Assembly: GCF_902635505.1 (NCBI RefSeq)
Contig: NC_045427.1
Span: forward strand, 135,827,960 to 135,891,959
Reading direction: 5' to 3'
Source: Sarcophilus harrisii
Taxonomy: Eukaryota; Chordata; Mammalia; Dasyuromorphia; Dasyuridae
Length of the DNA: 64,000 nt
The notes beneath the pieces were generated by a model. The model ran no database searches. It was not told the DNA's origin and saw only the letters and a list, made by a program, of their open reading frames with translations. Of the stretch, positions 18,633 to 33,600 are shown one piece after another. A program made the translations under genes and the position numbers. Each line of letters begins with the position of its first letter. Positions within the stretch are counted from its first letter, which is position 1.

Positions 18633-21600
18633 CCAGGAAGGAAGCCTGTAAGCACTGAATCATCCTTCCTTTGTTTGCCCTCCCAAAAATTTTTTTTCAA
18701 GTACTTCATAAACCTTAAAAAGCTAAATACATGAAAGCTTGCTACATATTGTATTATGTGCTGGGTAAGGAGCCTGGAAGACCTGATTTCAAATTTGATC
18801 TCAGATATTAAAAGTAATGTGACTATGGGCAAGTCATTTAATCTCTATTTGCTTCGACTGTAAAATGGGGATGATAATTGCACTGACTTCCCAGAGTTGT
18901 TGTGAAGAGAAAATTAAATAATACTGTAAAGCACTTTGCAAATTTCAAAGTGCCATATAATAATTATTCATAGTTAATTTTGTCAGTCAACAAACATTAA
19001 GCATTTATTGTGTGCCACAGATAGGGAGGAAAAGGAGCAAAAATACAATCCCGGTCCTAAAGGAGCTTACATTGTAAAGGGGGAAGAGCAAGCATAGGGC
19101 CTGACACAAAGGAGGCATCTCATAAATGTTTGCTGGCTGATGTGGAAGAAATTGTATACAAGGTGTATACAAGGTAAAAACGGAAAGTCATCTGTTAGGG
19201 AAGGCACTAAAGGATGGGAACTAGGAAAGAAACGGCTCTAGCAAAAGGAAGGAAGGCAGGATTCAGCAAACTATAGCAGTTCTAAATTACATATACGTAT
19301 GTGTATGTACAGTGTGTATGTAGAAAAGAAAATGAAATCATTTCTTAAGTGTAGGAAATTTCTTCTATCAAAACAGATGGTGATAACAGAGAAATGGAAG
19401 TGACTTTCTAGGATCACAGAGCTCATGTCCAAAGTGGAATTTGAATTTTGGATTTCTTGATTCCTGGTATCCATGACACCAGAGGTATATATTTTGCTTT
19501 GTATATTTATTATTTGTATATGTTTATTATCTCCTCCATTAGAGGAGAACTTCTTTAGGACAGGGACTATCTTTTAACTTTTTCTTTTTTTTAATCCCAG
19601 TAGTTAGAACACAGTGTCTGGCACATACTTAATTAATGTTTATGATTTATTGACTGATGAAACACAAAACCTGTAGCCCACAACACTCTTAATTGAGGCC
19701 CAAATCAGATTAAAATATAATTGAGAAATATTGAACAAAGTAAAGAAAAATAAAATAAAACATAACATTTTATTTTAAAAATAAGTCAACAAGCCCTCAC
19801 CAGGAGTTGGGGGAAAAAATGTATTTTCCTTATGGATGTAGAATGTTGTATTTAGTCATAGTTGCTAGATGATCCTGCTGAACGTTTTTTTTTTTCTTTT
19901 TAAAATAAGGAATAGCTAACTGGGGAGGGGTAGAAGGAAAGAATGTAATTGGAAATGAAGGTGATATTAATAAAAAGTTAACATCCCCCCAAGTTAATAT
20001 TAGTAATAAAAAAATGAAGAATAGGTTTGCAAGATAAATTGATATATCTAGAACACAGCTCGAATAATAATGGAGACCCAACCAAACACAGAGAAACCAT
20101 AAATCAAGAAAATAATCAGAGAAAACTCAACTGATAGGCAATCCATTTATATAGCCATCCAGATGATTGCAGAACTCTTTTCTTGTACAGACACCTCTCC
20201 CTTCTCCCAGAAAACATCCAAGACATCAATTTGTCACATTTTTTAAAACTTTAGAGACAAAACTAGGACTTTTAAACTGCCAAAAAGAGGCAGACTCAGA
20301 GTGGTTTGGTTAATAAGTTTCTATACTCTTGGCTTAGGTGAGACTACACAAGACAATTACTCTGTGCTCCTAGACCCTGACGCTGCTGATCCCTGGAAAT
20401 ACTTCTTTTCTGTGCTTGAATCCTCTTATTTGGTTCAAATAAGGGCCCCACCCCAAGCAAAGGACCCTAATGGGAAACCCATTTTACTTTGCAAGAGCTT
20501 TAATCCCTGTCTACAAAAGCAGGCCCTCATTTCAGATAATTATTAGAAAATTCTCTCATGAATACCATTATTAGAACACTCAAGTAATCCTTTGATGAAT
20601 ACTGGGTTACTCTGCACAGGGTTAACTGACAGAGATGTAACTAAGGGAGGGTGATGGAAGCTTGGCCAAAGGGCACTGACTTTTAAAAGGTGCAAAAAGC
20701 ACTGCTACTCCTTAAGTAAGTAGAAATAACAGACGAGTTGAATGAGTTGAATGAAGAATAAGATGTGCTTCCAGCCTGAGGACCCACTGCCCCTCAGCTC
20801 TGTCAGCAGACCCTGGGGCTGCTATCCCTCATAGCTGCAGGCTCAGTTCTTTTCTGGGGTCTGACTGTTGCCAAATCTGCCAGCATGTCTCTCTGCATTT
20901 TGGAGGCTGAGGGAGGTAATCAAGCTCGGAGGAACCTTCTCCAGCCACTCTACCTGCCACTCTGCCTCCTCCTAGCAGGTAATATCAAGGTATTACAAGG
21001 ATATAGACCAGGCTTCCCATCAGGCTGTCTGACCTGGGGGTCTCAGAATCAAATGGGAAACAAGGAACACAAAAATTTACCGTGTGAATAATTGCCACTT
21101 TTATGGGCAGTAAATAGAGCACCAGCCCTGAAGTCAGGAGGACCCGAGTTCAAATCTGGCCTCAGACACTTAACATTCCCTGGCTGTGTGACCCTGGACA
21201 AGTCACTTAACCCCAACTACCTCAAAAAAAAAAATTTGCCACTTATGTCCAGCAAGCCTTATCTTCTCCCTTCCTGAGCAATGATTTCCCCATAGGTTTC
21301 AAGGTCTCTCCTCTACTTCTCCTATTTCTCCACCTAAATTTGTCTTCAAAGGGTAACTTTAATAAATTGGCAAAAGTGAGAAAAAGCAAAAAGTTAGTGT
21401 TGAAGAGACTGTAAGAGGGGCATACATATATACTATTAAGGGAACTGTGAATTGGACTAATCATTCTGTAATGAAATTTGGAATTACATGAAAAAAGTCA
21501 CTGAATTATTCATAAACTTTGACCCAAAGATATTCCAAATACAAAATAAAATTTCTTTTAGGGAATCTGAGATTCAAGCAATTGTAATGTAGGACTCTTT

Positions 21601-24600
21601 CATTTCTGTCTTTGTAGCATCAGTGCAAAGCACAATTAATATCATTATCTCATATTAATATATTAAGTGTTTATATTCAGACTGCTTTGATGTATTGATT
21701 GGTTTTACAAATTTTTTTCCTTTTTTTTCTTAAAAAACTTTTTTTGGGGTGACAGCTAAGTGGTGCAGTGGATAGAGCACCAGGCTTGAAGTCAAGAGGA
21801 CCCGAGTTCAAATCTGGCCTCAGACACTTAACATTCCCTAGTTGTGTGACCCTGGGCAAGTCACTTAACCCCAATTGCCTCAGCCCTCCCCCCCCCAAAA
21901 AATTTTGATTATATGGGATTACTCTCTGAGAAGGAGAGGAGAGGGAGGAATACAGAGGGAAATTTAGGTGTAAAAATAGAAGATCAATAAAATTTTATTT
22001 TAAAAATTTAAGGTCATTTGACAAGAGCTCCCTCATTTCCATTTTCCAAATCTTCTCTGTGTCATCATTGCTCATCTTCTCCTTCTTCACTTTGGTCATG
22101 TAAACTTTCTCATTAAGATTAATTCCTATTATCTGTACCCTTAATCACACTCCCTATCTACTCCTCCAGAACTTTGTTCCATCAGACATCCCTTTTTTTC
22201 TCATGCTCATGCAGCTTTAATTTCTCTCTTCAGTTTCTTCCTACTTACATGCTTAAGTTTTTCTTAAAAGCCCTCTTGAGCTACCTTCTCAACGTATTTC
22301 TCTCTTCCCTTTCACTGTTAACATTTTTAAAAATTGTCTACACTCAATGACTTAATTTCTCCTTTAATGATTCTCTCCTCAACTCATTCTAAACTCCTTT
22401 TGGCTTCCAGTCCACTAAAACTACTCTGTTACAGGTCATGAATGCCTTCCTTCATTTATATCTGTATACTTTCTATTGGCAAATGCGATGATCTATTCTT
22501 AGTTCTCAGCTTCTTCAACATCTGTGAGACTTTTAACATCACTGGCCACAATTTTTATTCATCTTTTTCCTCAACTTCAGAAATACAATATTCTCTTAGT
22601 TTTCCTCCTACCTTTAAATCACTTTCCCTTGAATCATTTGTGTGAAGATGCTCTCAAGAATCTGGCCTGAGCTCTCTTCTCTTCCCACTTAATACTCCCT
22701 CTTCCTTGGCAATCACTCCCCAAACCTCCACTGCACTTATTTGTAGTGATTTATATAAATCCTTATTTGTAGTCTTGACCTCTCTTCTGAACTCTGGTCC
22801 TGCTTACTTCACTCAGTTCAAATATGTCTTCACAATCTTCTCTATATTCTTTAGACTAGCTTTTTAGAGCAAAGTGATATTTCATCACATTTATGGACCA
22901 CAATTCATTTAGCCACCATTCCCCACCAATAGGAATCTACTTTGTTTAACCATTTAAAATCATTTAATTATTCACATCACATTTCTTTTTTTTTATCTTA
23001 TATTGTATTTGCATTTATTTATAAATTTATTTCCCAATTACATTTACACATTTTTTGTTAATAGTTTATTTTCAAAATGCATGCAAAAGTAGTTTTCAAC
23101 ATTCACCCTTGTAAAACCTTGTCACACCACATTTCAAAGGATAAGACTGTAAAATAAATATGACCAATTTATTTTGAAAGAGGTACATTTCCACATGTCC
23201 AGAATTGGTTAGTCATTTTGTCCCTTCCATATGATTTTACCATTTAGAACATCTTTAAAAAAAAAAATGCTTTTAGGGACTCATGACAAAAAATTCTATC
23301 CACATCCAAACACAGAACTGATGGGAGTCTAAATACAGATCAAAACATTTTTTTCCACTTTATTTTTTTGTTTTTTTTTTTCCTTTTTTGGTTTATGTCC
23401 TCTTTCACACAACATGACTAATATGGAAATACGATTTGCAAGCTCACACATATATAAGCTATATGAAATTGCTTAACACTTCAGGAAGAGGGAGGAGAGA
23501 ATTTAGAACTATAAATTAAAAAAAAATAAATTTTAAAAACTATCTTCACATATAATTGGGAAAAATAAAATATTTTTAAAAGTGTTTTTTTTTTTCGTTC
23601 TTGTTCCTCTTTCAAAATTGTCTTTAGAGCAAGCTTACAAGTCACATTAGACAACTGACCTTATTACTTTATAATAAATCATGAGTTTCTCCCATGGTCA
23701 GACATGTTTGCTTTTTATCTCCTTCCATTTTTGCTAACTCAGAGCTCTATCTATTACTAAAACCAAAAACTTTACAGGTACCAGCCAAGAATGAGGTTTT
23801 CAAGAACCAAATCAGAGAGAGCTAAAAGTCTTAATAATAGTAAGATCAACAGAGGTAATCCAGGAATGGGGCTGACATAAGTCCTTTCACGAGTGGTGAC
23901 ATGGGTAACTTTCATCCTTGGTTTTCTTCATATTAACATAAATATGGAAGTGAATGAATGATAACTTACTCTTAAGCATCTTATTGGACTCCCTTTGTTT
24001 CCAGACTTTTGTTAATGTGATTAGTGATTTAGATGGTTAGCTACCAGAGCAGGAAGAGATAACAAATCCACCTGATTCTTAAGGCTCATTTAAAACCAAA
24101 GACGCAAAACACTTTTTAAAAAGAAGGCAGGTATGAAGAAGAAAAGAAAGAGGAGGAAGGTCACATATACACCAAAATGTTTATAGCAACACTTTTTTTC
24201 CTAGTGAATAACCTTAGGATATATACTTAGTAATGGAATCTCTGGGTCATATTTTAGTCACTCCCTCCCAAAAAAATCTTTTAATCCTTTAAAATCATTT
24301 AATTATTCACACCACATTTCTTTAATTTTGCATTGTATTTTATAAATTTAAATTAATTTTCCAATTACATTCACAAAGTTTTTATTAATAGTTTTTTTAT
24401 TTTCAAAATGTATGCAAAAGTAGTTTTCAACATTCATCCTTGTAAAATCTTGTCATACCACATTTCAAAGGATAAGATTGTAAAGGTAAATATGACCAAT
24501 TTAGAGGAGGAAAAAGAAGGAGGAGAAAGGAAGAGGAGGAGGAGAAAGGAAGAGGAGGAGGAGAATGGAGGAGAAAGAAGAAGGAGGAGGAGAAAGGAAA

Positions 24601-27600
24601 AGGAGAAGGAGGAGGAGAAAGGAGGAAGGAAGAGGAGGAGGAGGAGAAAGGAAGAGGAAATAAGAGAAAGAAGAGAAAGAGGAGGAGGATATAAGAGGAG
24701 GAGTTAAGAGGAAGAGGAGAAAGAGAAGGAGGAGGAGGAGAAAGGAGGAGAAAAAAGGAGAAAAGAGGAGGAGGCGAACAAAGGAAGAGGAGGAGGAGAA
24801 AGGAGGAAAGAAGAGGAGGAGGAGAAAGAAAAAGGAAGAGAAAAAAGGAGGAGGGAAGGTGGTGGAGAAGGAGAAACAAGGAAAAGTGAGGAGGAGGAGG
24901 AGAAAGGGGGAGGAGGAGGAAATAAGACAAAGAAAAAAAGGAGAAGGAGGAGAAAGGAAGAGGAGAATGGAGGAGGAAGGAAGAGGAAGAGGAGAAAGGA
25001 GGAGGAGAAAGGAAGAAGAGGAGAAAGGGGGAAGAGGAGGAGGAGGAAGGAAGAGGAAGAAGGAAGAAGAGGAAGAAAAAGGAGGAGGAGGAAGGAAGAG
25101 GAGGAGGAGAAGGGAAGGAGGAGAAAGGAGGAGGAGGAAGAAGGAAGAGGAGGAGAAAGGAAGAGGAGGAAGAAGAAGGAGGAAGGAAGAGGAGAAAGAG
25201 AAAGGAAGAGGAGGAGGAGATAAAAGGAAGAAGAGAAAGAGAAGGAGGAAGAGGAGAAAGGAGAATCAAAATCAACAACAAACAACATCCAGGTCTGGAG
25301 CTCTCTTATTCACTACGCCATCCCTGGCTTATCTAAAGCCTACTCTTCCTTTCACCTAGCTCAAGACATTTCTTCTAAGGATTATGTCCTAGCTACTCCA
25401 GCCAATACCTTCCCTTCTTAAAGCTACTATTGGATGTATAATTCATGTAATTATTTAATTCAAACTAGCACTTAGAAACTTAAGATCATAGATTCTATAG
25501 TTGGAAGGGACCTCTATAGAGGTCTTAGATGAAATCAGATGCCCTTCTCCCCCTCATTTTACAGATGAGAAAATCGAGATCCCAAAGAGGTGATTTGGTC
25601 TAAGGTCACACAGTATCAGTAGGGGACACTTGAAGCCAGAGCCAGCTCTCTCTCCACTCTACCATGCTTCACCTTCAGTTAATCTCCGTTTCAATCTTTG
25701 TTTCTGTTCCACAGCCCAGAAGACCTTAAAGGGACAGATTTTGAGATCAAAGTTCACCAGGAGCAAATGCAAGTAGACTATATCTATATGAGTCATTGCT
25801 TAGGATTGTGTGACATATTTTCACAGGTATCGATTCTCATAAATATAGACAATAATGGTTCGCATTTATGACACATTTTAAACAGACATGCTGGAACCAG
25901 TTCATATCATTTCTATACTGGCTTGGGAAGAGTGCCTTAATTAAATTTTCAGTGTGAATATCTATACCTCAGAAGCAAATATTACAAATCAAGACTTTAT
26001 ATATTGTTTTGTTGATTGTCTAGACTTAAGAAAATGGAGAAAATGGCTCTCATTTCTAAATTGATGAAGAAAATGTCTCTAATTTTAAAGTTGTGCCTGG
26101 GTGCATCCCTGCCTCAAGAATTTAGAAACATTTTGCAAAAGTCTTTATATGTATTACCTTATTTGATAATCTCAACAATCCCATAAGGGAGGTGTTGTTA
26201 TTATCATCTCCATTTAATGAATAAGATAGCTAAGGTTTTAGAGAGAATTTAAATGACTTGACTAGGATCACACAGCTGTTACCTGAGAAAGGATTCAAAT
26301 TCAGGTCTTCCTGACTCTTAAAATCTTCAGGTCGGCCTCCCATTCATGACTCTCCCCAAACTTCACTGTTATTTTTAAAATGACATCCAGTGTTACTGAG
26401 GTAAACAAGAGTTCTTAAAGGTTGTGTCAACAATGAATAAATTCTGGTAGGTCCTACCTAATAGGGGGCTTTGAGTAGAAGCCCATCAAAATACTGTCAT
26501 ATAAAGACCAACCTGTGTTCCATGAGGCTCTCCTTGCCAGCTTAGCCAAGATGATGTTTTTTATCCAGAAAATGTCATACTGGTAAGTTACTAAAATGTG
26601 TTTTGTGTTTTACAAATATTATCTTATTTGATTCTTACAACAATCTTGGGAGGTAGTTAATATTATCATTCCCAATTTACAGCTGAGGAATCTGAGTGCC
26701 TTGCCCAAGATCACACAGGTAGCAAATTATAAGGCTGGATTGGAACTCAGGGCTTTCTGTTCTGGTCCTGTGCTCTATTGTGCCATCTATCTGTCCTCTC
26801 CTCCCAACTCAGACAGGCCCCTAATTCGGGCCATCACCTCCTTTCACTATGGTAATACCTTTCTACTTGGTATCCTCCAATTCACCTTCCTAAAAGCCCC
26901 CAAGGTAATTTTCCTAAAGTACAGGATTGATTGTGTAAACTAGCCCCCATTCCTCCAAAGAAATTCTAATGTCTTTATTTTTATAAAAAATGAACTCCTC
27001 CATTTGTCATTTAAAACTGCACAATCCAGCATCCTTCTAGTCTTGTTATTCATTATGATTTATACACTATAGTCTCCTGAAACTGACCTTACAGCTAGTC
27101 CATCTCCATCTCCAATGCCCATCTTTCAAAGAAGCTCAATCTATTTTGATACCTCTGATTGTTAGAAAATGTTTCCTTATGTTAGGTTCTGACCTACTAT
27201 TTCCTAAAAGGTTCCTCATAGTCCTAATTGTACCTTCTAGAACCAAGCAGCCTAGTTCTAATCTAATGAGATGAAATCAATTCCTACAGTTCCAGAATAC
27301 AGGGCATTCATTTTCTGAATCTATTTTTTTCAAACATTTATTAAATAGCTACTAGGGACCCATTAATAGTGACAAAAAAAAAAAAAAAAAGATTAAAAGC
27401 TTCTCAAAAAATCCTATATTCTACTGGGTTTAGGAAAGTAAAGGACATCTACTATGTGGACTGATAGTGTGATATAAGATAAGTAATGATGAGGGTCAAC
27501 AGTGACATCCAGAGAATTCTAGGAAAATTAGAAATGGGAAAGAAAACTTTTAGCTGGATGAATCAGGGCAAGTTTTACAAATTAGGTGACACTGAGCTAG

Positions 27601-30600
27601 GACTGTGAAGGGAGATAGGAATTCTGAAAGACAAAGATAAAGATGAAAAGAGGGTGATACGGTTAAGAGGCATGGATGGTCATGAATGTATATACTGAAT
27701 GTCATATGATGAGTTATGGGCCAAGTGCAGGTATGCCCTACTTTAAGAAAATTCAAAATATAAACATTCTAATAAACAAGAAAGATGATTTAAAGAATAA
27801 TTATTGTAAGTACAAAGAGATTCACTACAAGGTTCTTTAAAGAGTATGCTTAAAATACAATTAAGGATAAGACTTTTATGGGAACATAGTTCTTGAATAA
27901 ATGAAGGTATAAGCTATATTTATAAATATTAATAATCTGTTTTATGCCCTTAGGTTATAATCATACTAACAGTCTGGGGAAAGGAGGCAAGAAATTTGGA
28001 GTATATGTTGAAGGAAGGAAGGAAGATTAAGGTGACTGCTAGATTCCAAATTAGGACATGTGGGATTTTGTACTCATTTTGTTTCAAATGATATCAATTC
28101 CTTGATGTCATAGGAAGTAGAAACAGTCAAAACAAATAAACTGAATCTGTATAATTAGAATGACCAAGCTTGGCAACCAAGTAAAGAAAATGTTGACTTT
28201 TTTCCTTTCTTTGGAGAGATGGAGGCTGTGGAATATAATATCATCAGATTTGATTGATGTGTGGATTAGTTTTATTTAACTTCTTCCCCTTCCCCATCCC
28301 TTTTCTTTTTTGTTAAAAGGAATGGCTTGCAGATCTGAGAAGGAAAGGAAGACTACTTTCAGAAATGGTGGGGTGATACTTAAAGAAAAGATAATCAAAA
28401 TGTTTATTAAGTAAAAAAAAATTATTGCAGCAGCAAACACAGATCCTTGTGTATATTGTCTCTGCAACTTTTCTTGTACACCCATATATCTTTGGGGAAA
28501 GGGGCAGAGAACAAGAGAGCAGCTAGGTAGTGTAGTGCATAGAGGACCAGAACTGTAGTCAGAAAGATCTGAGTTTAAATTCAGCTTCAGCCACTTACTG
28601 GCTGTGTAACCCTGGGAAAGCCACTTAATTCAAGTTTGCCTCAGTTCCTCATCTGTAAAATGAGCAGGAGAAGGGAATGGGAAACTGCTCCAATATCTTT
28701 TCCAAGAAGTCTGATAGGACTGAACAACCACAATGCATCTGAGTTTTGGGGGGGAGGTAGAATGGGATGGTAGTGTTTCTTGTGGGTTTTTTAATAAAAA
28801 TATTTTTAGTGACAAAGAAGGAAATTGGGCTACATTAAGTTAAGAAATTTGTATCTAGAATAGACAATTGTAGTCTTGCAGTATATTCTGTCCTGGTCAA
28901 ACTACATCTAGGGCCCTGTGGCTCATTTTGAGCAACCTATTTTGGGGAAGGCAAACTAGAGAAATGAATGAAGAAACTATGCAGGCTCAGGCCCTGTGGC
29001 AGACCTAAAGGTCGAGGAGGGGAGTGATGATTGATGTTTTCAAAGGTTTGAAAGAGGGATTAGATCTAGGCTGCTTGGTTGTAGAGGTTAGAATTAGGAC
29101 TATGAGTATCTTTTTAGGAAATAGATAAGAAAACATTTTCTAACAATCAGAGGTATCAAAATAGTAGGAGCTTCTTTGGAAGACAGGGCATTTCCTGTAA
29201 TTCAAAGTATTCAGGGACTGGATTACCACCGGTTAGACATTTTGTACAAGAGGCTCACGAGGGAATTGGGTAGATCAATGGATAGATTAATATTAAGAGT
29301 GCAGTCAGAAGAACGTGAGTTCATATCCTATCTCAAAAACTTAGCAGTTGTATGACCCTGGCTAAATCACTTAATCTTTGCTTCAATTTCCTCAACTATA
29401 AAATGAAAATTATATGGCACTTACCTTCCAGAGTTATGAGGTTCAAATGAGATACTATTATATAGTGTTTATAGTATTTAATAGGTGCTTAATAAATGCT
29501 TATTTTTTTCCCATAAAGGATGTTATTTTTTTGTCATCAAACTAAAACATAACTAAATTCACTTTTAATTAACTGCTAATTTTTACATTAAAAATAGAAA
29601 CTTTAAAAGTGAGCTGTATTGAGGTCAAACATTTTCTGATCGATTTATCTCAAAATAGAAATTCTTGGCAATACCAGGTACACCCTCTATGAACACTAGT
29701 GGAAGAAGTCAGGAATGAGGGTGATGAAAGTTTCTTAAATGTTAATTAAATTAGGAATAACCACTGGTCAAGGTGAAAGTCATGGCCATAGAGATGAGTA
29801 GTCATTTGGCCTCTCTTTCAGGTGCCTCTGTAAAGTCCCATCTGTAAAATAGACTAAAAAAATATTCTTCCCATTATGTTAACAAAACTCAACTGGAAAG
29901 GCAAAAGTCCCAGAGCAGAAATTGAACCCTGAGTCAAAATTCTTAACACTTAATTGAAACATCTTTGAAGGGTCTAAAAACACTCATAGAGTTATAGAAG
30001 AAAGTCAGAGAGGAACAAAGCCCTAACTCCAGAATCCTTCTGCAGGATTCTCTCTCAGTTCCAGCTACTGATTCTTGATTAAGGAGAATGTGCTACAGTT
30101 TAGTATAATACAGTTTTATTTGTTCCCAGTTCCTCAGTGTAATGGGAGGTCCCCCATAGAAGAAAGTTTTTTTTTTTTTTTGTTTTGTTTTGTTTGTTTG
30201 TTTGTTTTTGCATTTCCTCCTGGTCTTCCACGGGTGCTAAGAGATGATGCTAGATAAATTGCTTGATTGTTCTTCAAAATTCCAAGTTTTTCAACCATTA
30301 ACCTCCCCTACTTGAAGTCCTTCACAGAAATTTCAGGGAGCTGTCTTAGACTTTAAAAAAAAAAAAAAAAAAGTCTTAGAAACAGCCCTTTAATTGCCAG
30401 CCCTTCCATAAACCCAAAGGTCATTCTGGGGGAAGAAGGTTAAGTGAGACAAATAAACCAACAGTAATATATACTACACAGTCCTACCCACAAGGGAGCC
30501 CAAGGGGAGGTTTTCCAGGACACTTTTTACTCAAAGTACTTGATAAAGTAAACAAATTGGGATCTGGGACAGGAGGAGCCAATCTCACTACAGCCCACTT

Positions 30601-33600
30601 CATCTAGGACCTTAGACTCCTAGACTGTTACTGTAACTATGCACTTGGATCCTGATCCAAGGCTAGCCCATTGTTGGAATCCAGCCACCTGTCCTGCCAC
30701 AAAGCACAAAGTACCTTACTCCCAATTCTATCCCAGCTCAGAGAGCAATAAATTGCGATTGGAAAGGGTGTGACAAACTACTGCCCTATGTCTAACTCGA
30801 AATCTCTGCAACTGCTGGGTCACTACTAGGACTATGAACATTTGCCACTTCTACCTTATCCTAGAAAATCTGACAATACACAAGAGACATATCTCTGATA
30901 AAACTTGCCAAGGTTTTCCATCAAAAGTTGGAAAAAGAAAGACTGAAGCCTTGAAGAGTTCATAGATCAGGCATAATAATACCCTCTATTAGGAGTATGT
31001 CATAGCAATATAAATGATATGAAAGCAGAACATTTGAAAATGAAGATGAAATTGAAAAAAGAGAAATAATGGTGATCACTATTGCCCTGTATGTATTATA
31101 TTTCTCCAATAACAGGTAAGCTTTTTGTTTTTGTATCCTCGGTGCCTAGCACTTAAATCTGTCTTAATGTATGCTTGTTAAATGACTTCAAGGCTGGCCC
31201 TAAGAACCTTCAGCCCTCCTAACATTGTGAAGAGGAGAAGGGGGCAGTAGCTGAGAACAGATTATTCTCAGTTTATAAGGGAGAGAGGAGTAGGGTGAAG
31301 GGGCAGTGGGGAATCACTTTGCCCTAGCTTCAGTAACTTCTTTACCATAATATCCCCCACCTCCACCTCCCAATAGATTGATAAAACAGATTAATATACC
31401 AGAACAGTGCTCTTGATGTAGGCAAGTTGCTTATGGAGCCTGAAGTAGATAGCTGATAACAGAGTAAAGGAGATAGAAGTTCAAATTCCTGTTTTGACAC
31501 AAACTAATTTATTCTGGAGAAGGCACTGCATCTTGAACTCTGCTCCCTAGATCCACTATGGGCACTTAAGAGGTAAGCTTTCAATTTCTCTTGCCCAGAA
31601 CCAAAGCTCCACCCCACTCAGGTATTCTCCAAAGCCTCCCACAAGATACTTAAGACATTGACTTTGAAGACCTGAAACCATCCTGAGTTTTAATAGGAGA
31701 GCGTTCTCTGTTACCTTACCCAGAACAATGGCAACTATGCTGCCCATATATAGTGGGTAGCACTATATACAGTGCTCCTTTTCAGCTCCTTTTTTTTTTA
31801 ATTTTATCTTCCCCCAAATCAGTAAGCATTTATTAAGTACCTACTATGTGTCCCAGCAAGTGCTAGGTGTTGGGCATACCGAGAAAAGCAAAAAACAGTC
31901 CCAGCTTTCAAGGAGCTCACATTCTCATGGGGAAGATAACATACAAACAATTACGTACAAACAAGATGTATGCAGGGTAAATGGAAGCTGAGGGCAGCTA
32001 AGTGTTATAGCATATAGAGTGTTAGACTTGAAGTCAGATTTATTTTACTGAGTTCAAATCTATCCTCAGACATTTAGTAGCTGAGCAAGTCACTTGTTTG
32101 CCTGAAACCCGCTCCAATATCTCTGCCAAGAAAACTCCAAAATAGAGACAGAGAGATGTTGGAAATGACTGAATGATAATAAATGGAAGATAATTTCGCA
32201 GAGAAGGTTAGTAGCATTAAGGGACTAGGAAAGACTTTTAAAATTTATTTTTGTATTAAATAATATTTTGTTTCTCTAATTCCACATATAAACTTTTTAA
32301 AAATTATTTTTGTTTTGTTTCTAAGTTTTGAATTCCAAATTCTCTCTCTCCCTCCCCTCCACCCTTTCTGAAACAGTAAGTAATCCGATACAGCTTATGC
32401 AATTGCAACTAATAAAACATTTCTATATTATTTTGTGCAAGAAAACTTGAATAAAAGATTGAGACAGAGAGAGGTAGAGAGAGACAGAGACACACTCAGA
32501 GAGACAGAGAGAGACAAAGAGAGAGATGGAGAAAATGCAACTTTAGTTCTTTCTCTGGAAATGGATAACATTTTCCATCATGAGTCCTTAGGGATTGCTT
32601 AGATCTATATTGCTGAAAACATTTTTCTCTTATCAATAGTGATTTTGAACATTTTTTTCATGACCATAGATAGCTTTGATTTCTTTATCTAAAAACTGCC
32701 TGTTTGACCATTGATCAAGACTTGTTCTCTATGTAGTTGAGATGAGACCTTTATCAGAAATACTCGCTGTAATCTCCCTAACCTCAATTTTCTATTGGAA
32801 AGATTTCTCACAGAAGATGCAATCTAAGTTCTTGAAGACAGAAAATAACTCATTTGCTTCTATTAGGAAAGAAGCAATCCCTTATTAAGTATCTACTGTG
32901 TTTCAAACACTGTGCTAATAAGCCTTCTACAGATATCTCATTTGCCCTGTGAGAGATGTGTATTTTTTCCACTTAGCAAAGTTCTTACTACATATAGAAT
33001 GCTGTCTCCATCATAGGTATCTATCTGTCTACGTCTATATCCACAAATAACTGATAATTTATGAAATTTTGAAATGGAGCAGGTATGCCCGCTTCTTTGG
33101 ATACAGACTAGGAAACGCCATAATGGCAGCCAGAAGTAAAGTAGCAATCACGTTTTAATAAGGAACAGATATAGGGGTGAACAGGCATAGATAGTACAGA
33201 AATAAACAGGGAGAAGGGATACAAAGACTGACAGGATGGGGGGAGGGAATGGGCTGCGGAGAGGGAGGGGGAGAAGCAGAGAGCATCACTCATGTAACTG
33301 TGGATTAGAGTTGGGAGTGTTGGGCAGTAAGGACCCAGCAAAAATGAAGGTGTGTTGGGCAGGGTGGGATGGGTCAGAAATCTGACAGACTAATCTTTCT
33401 CCGTGCTACCTTGGGGTAATTTCATTTTTCATATCCAAACTATCTCAAAGTTATTAGTAAAATTTTAAGTTACTCCATTCACATTTTCTCTAAATTATCA
33501 CTTGGTCTTCTGCTGGTTTTACTGCAGACAAATCTGGAACTTGTCTGAGATTTACACATCATAGGACCAGAACCCCTGAGAGTGCTTCTAGATGGCTTCT

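Noticed and set aside
21101-21235. tRNA gene
   Set aside because: The tRNA-like head belongs to a SINE; the same holds for the other 'ggcagctaggtgg' copies. No intact tRNA cloverleaf is seen.
24427-25288. Open frames of 284 and 194 codons on the - strand and 166 on the + strand
   Set aside because: They are composition artefacts of the polypurine tract (only Ser, Phe, Leu, Pro or Glu, Lys, Arg, Gly).
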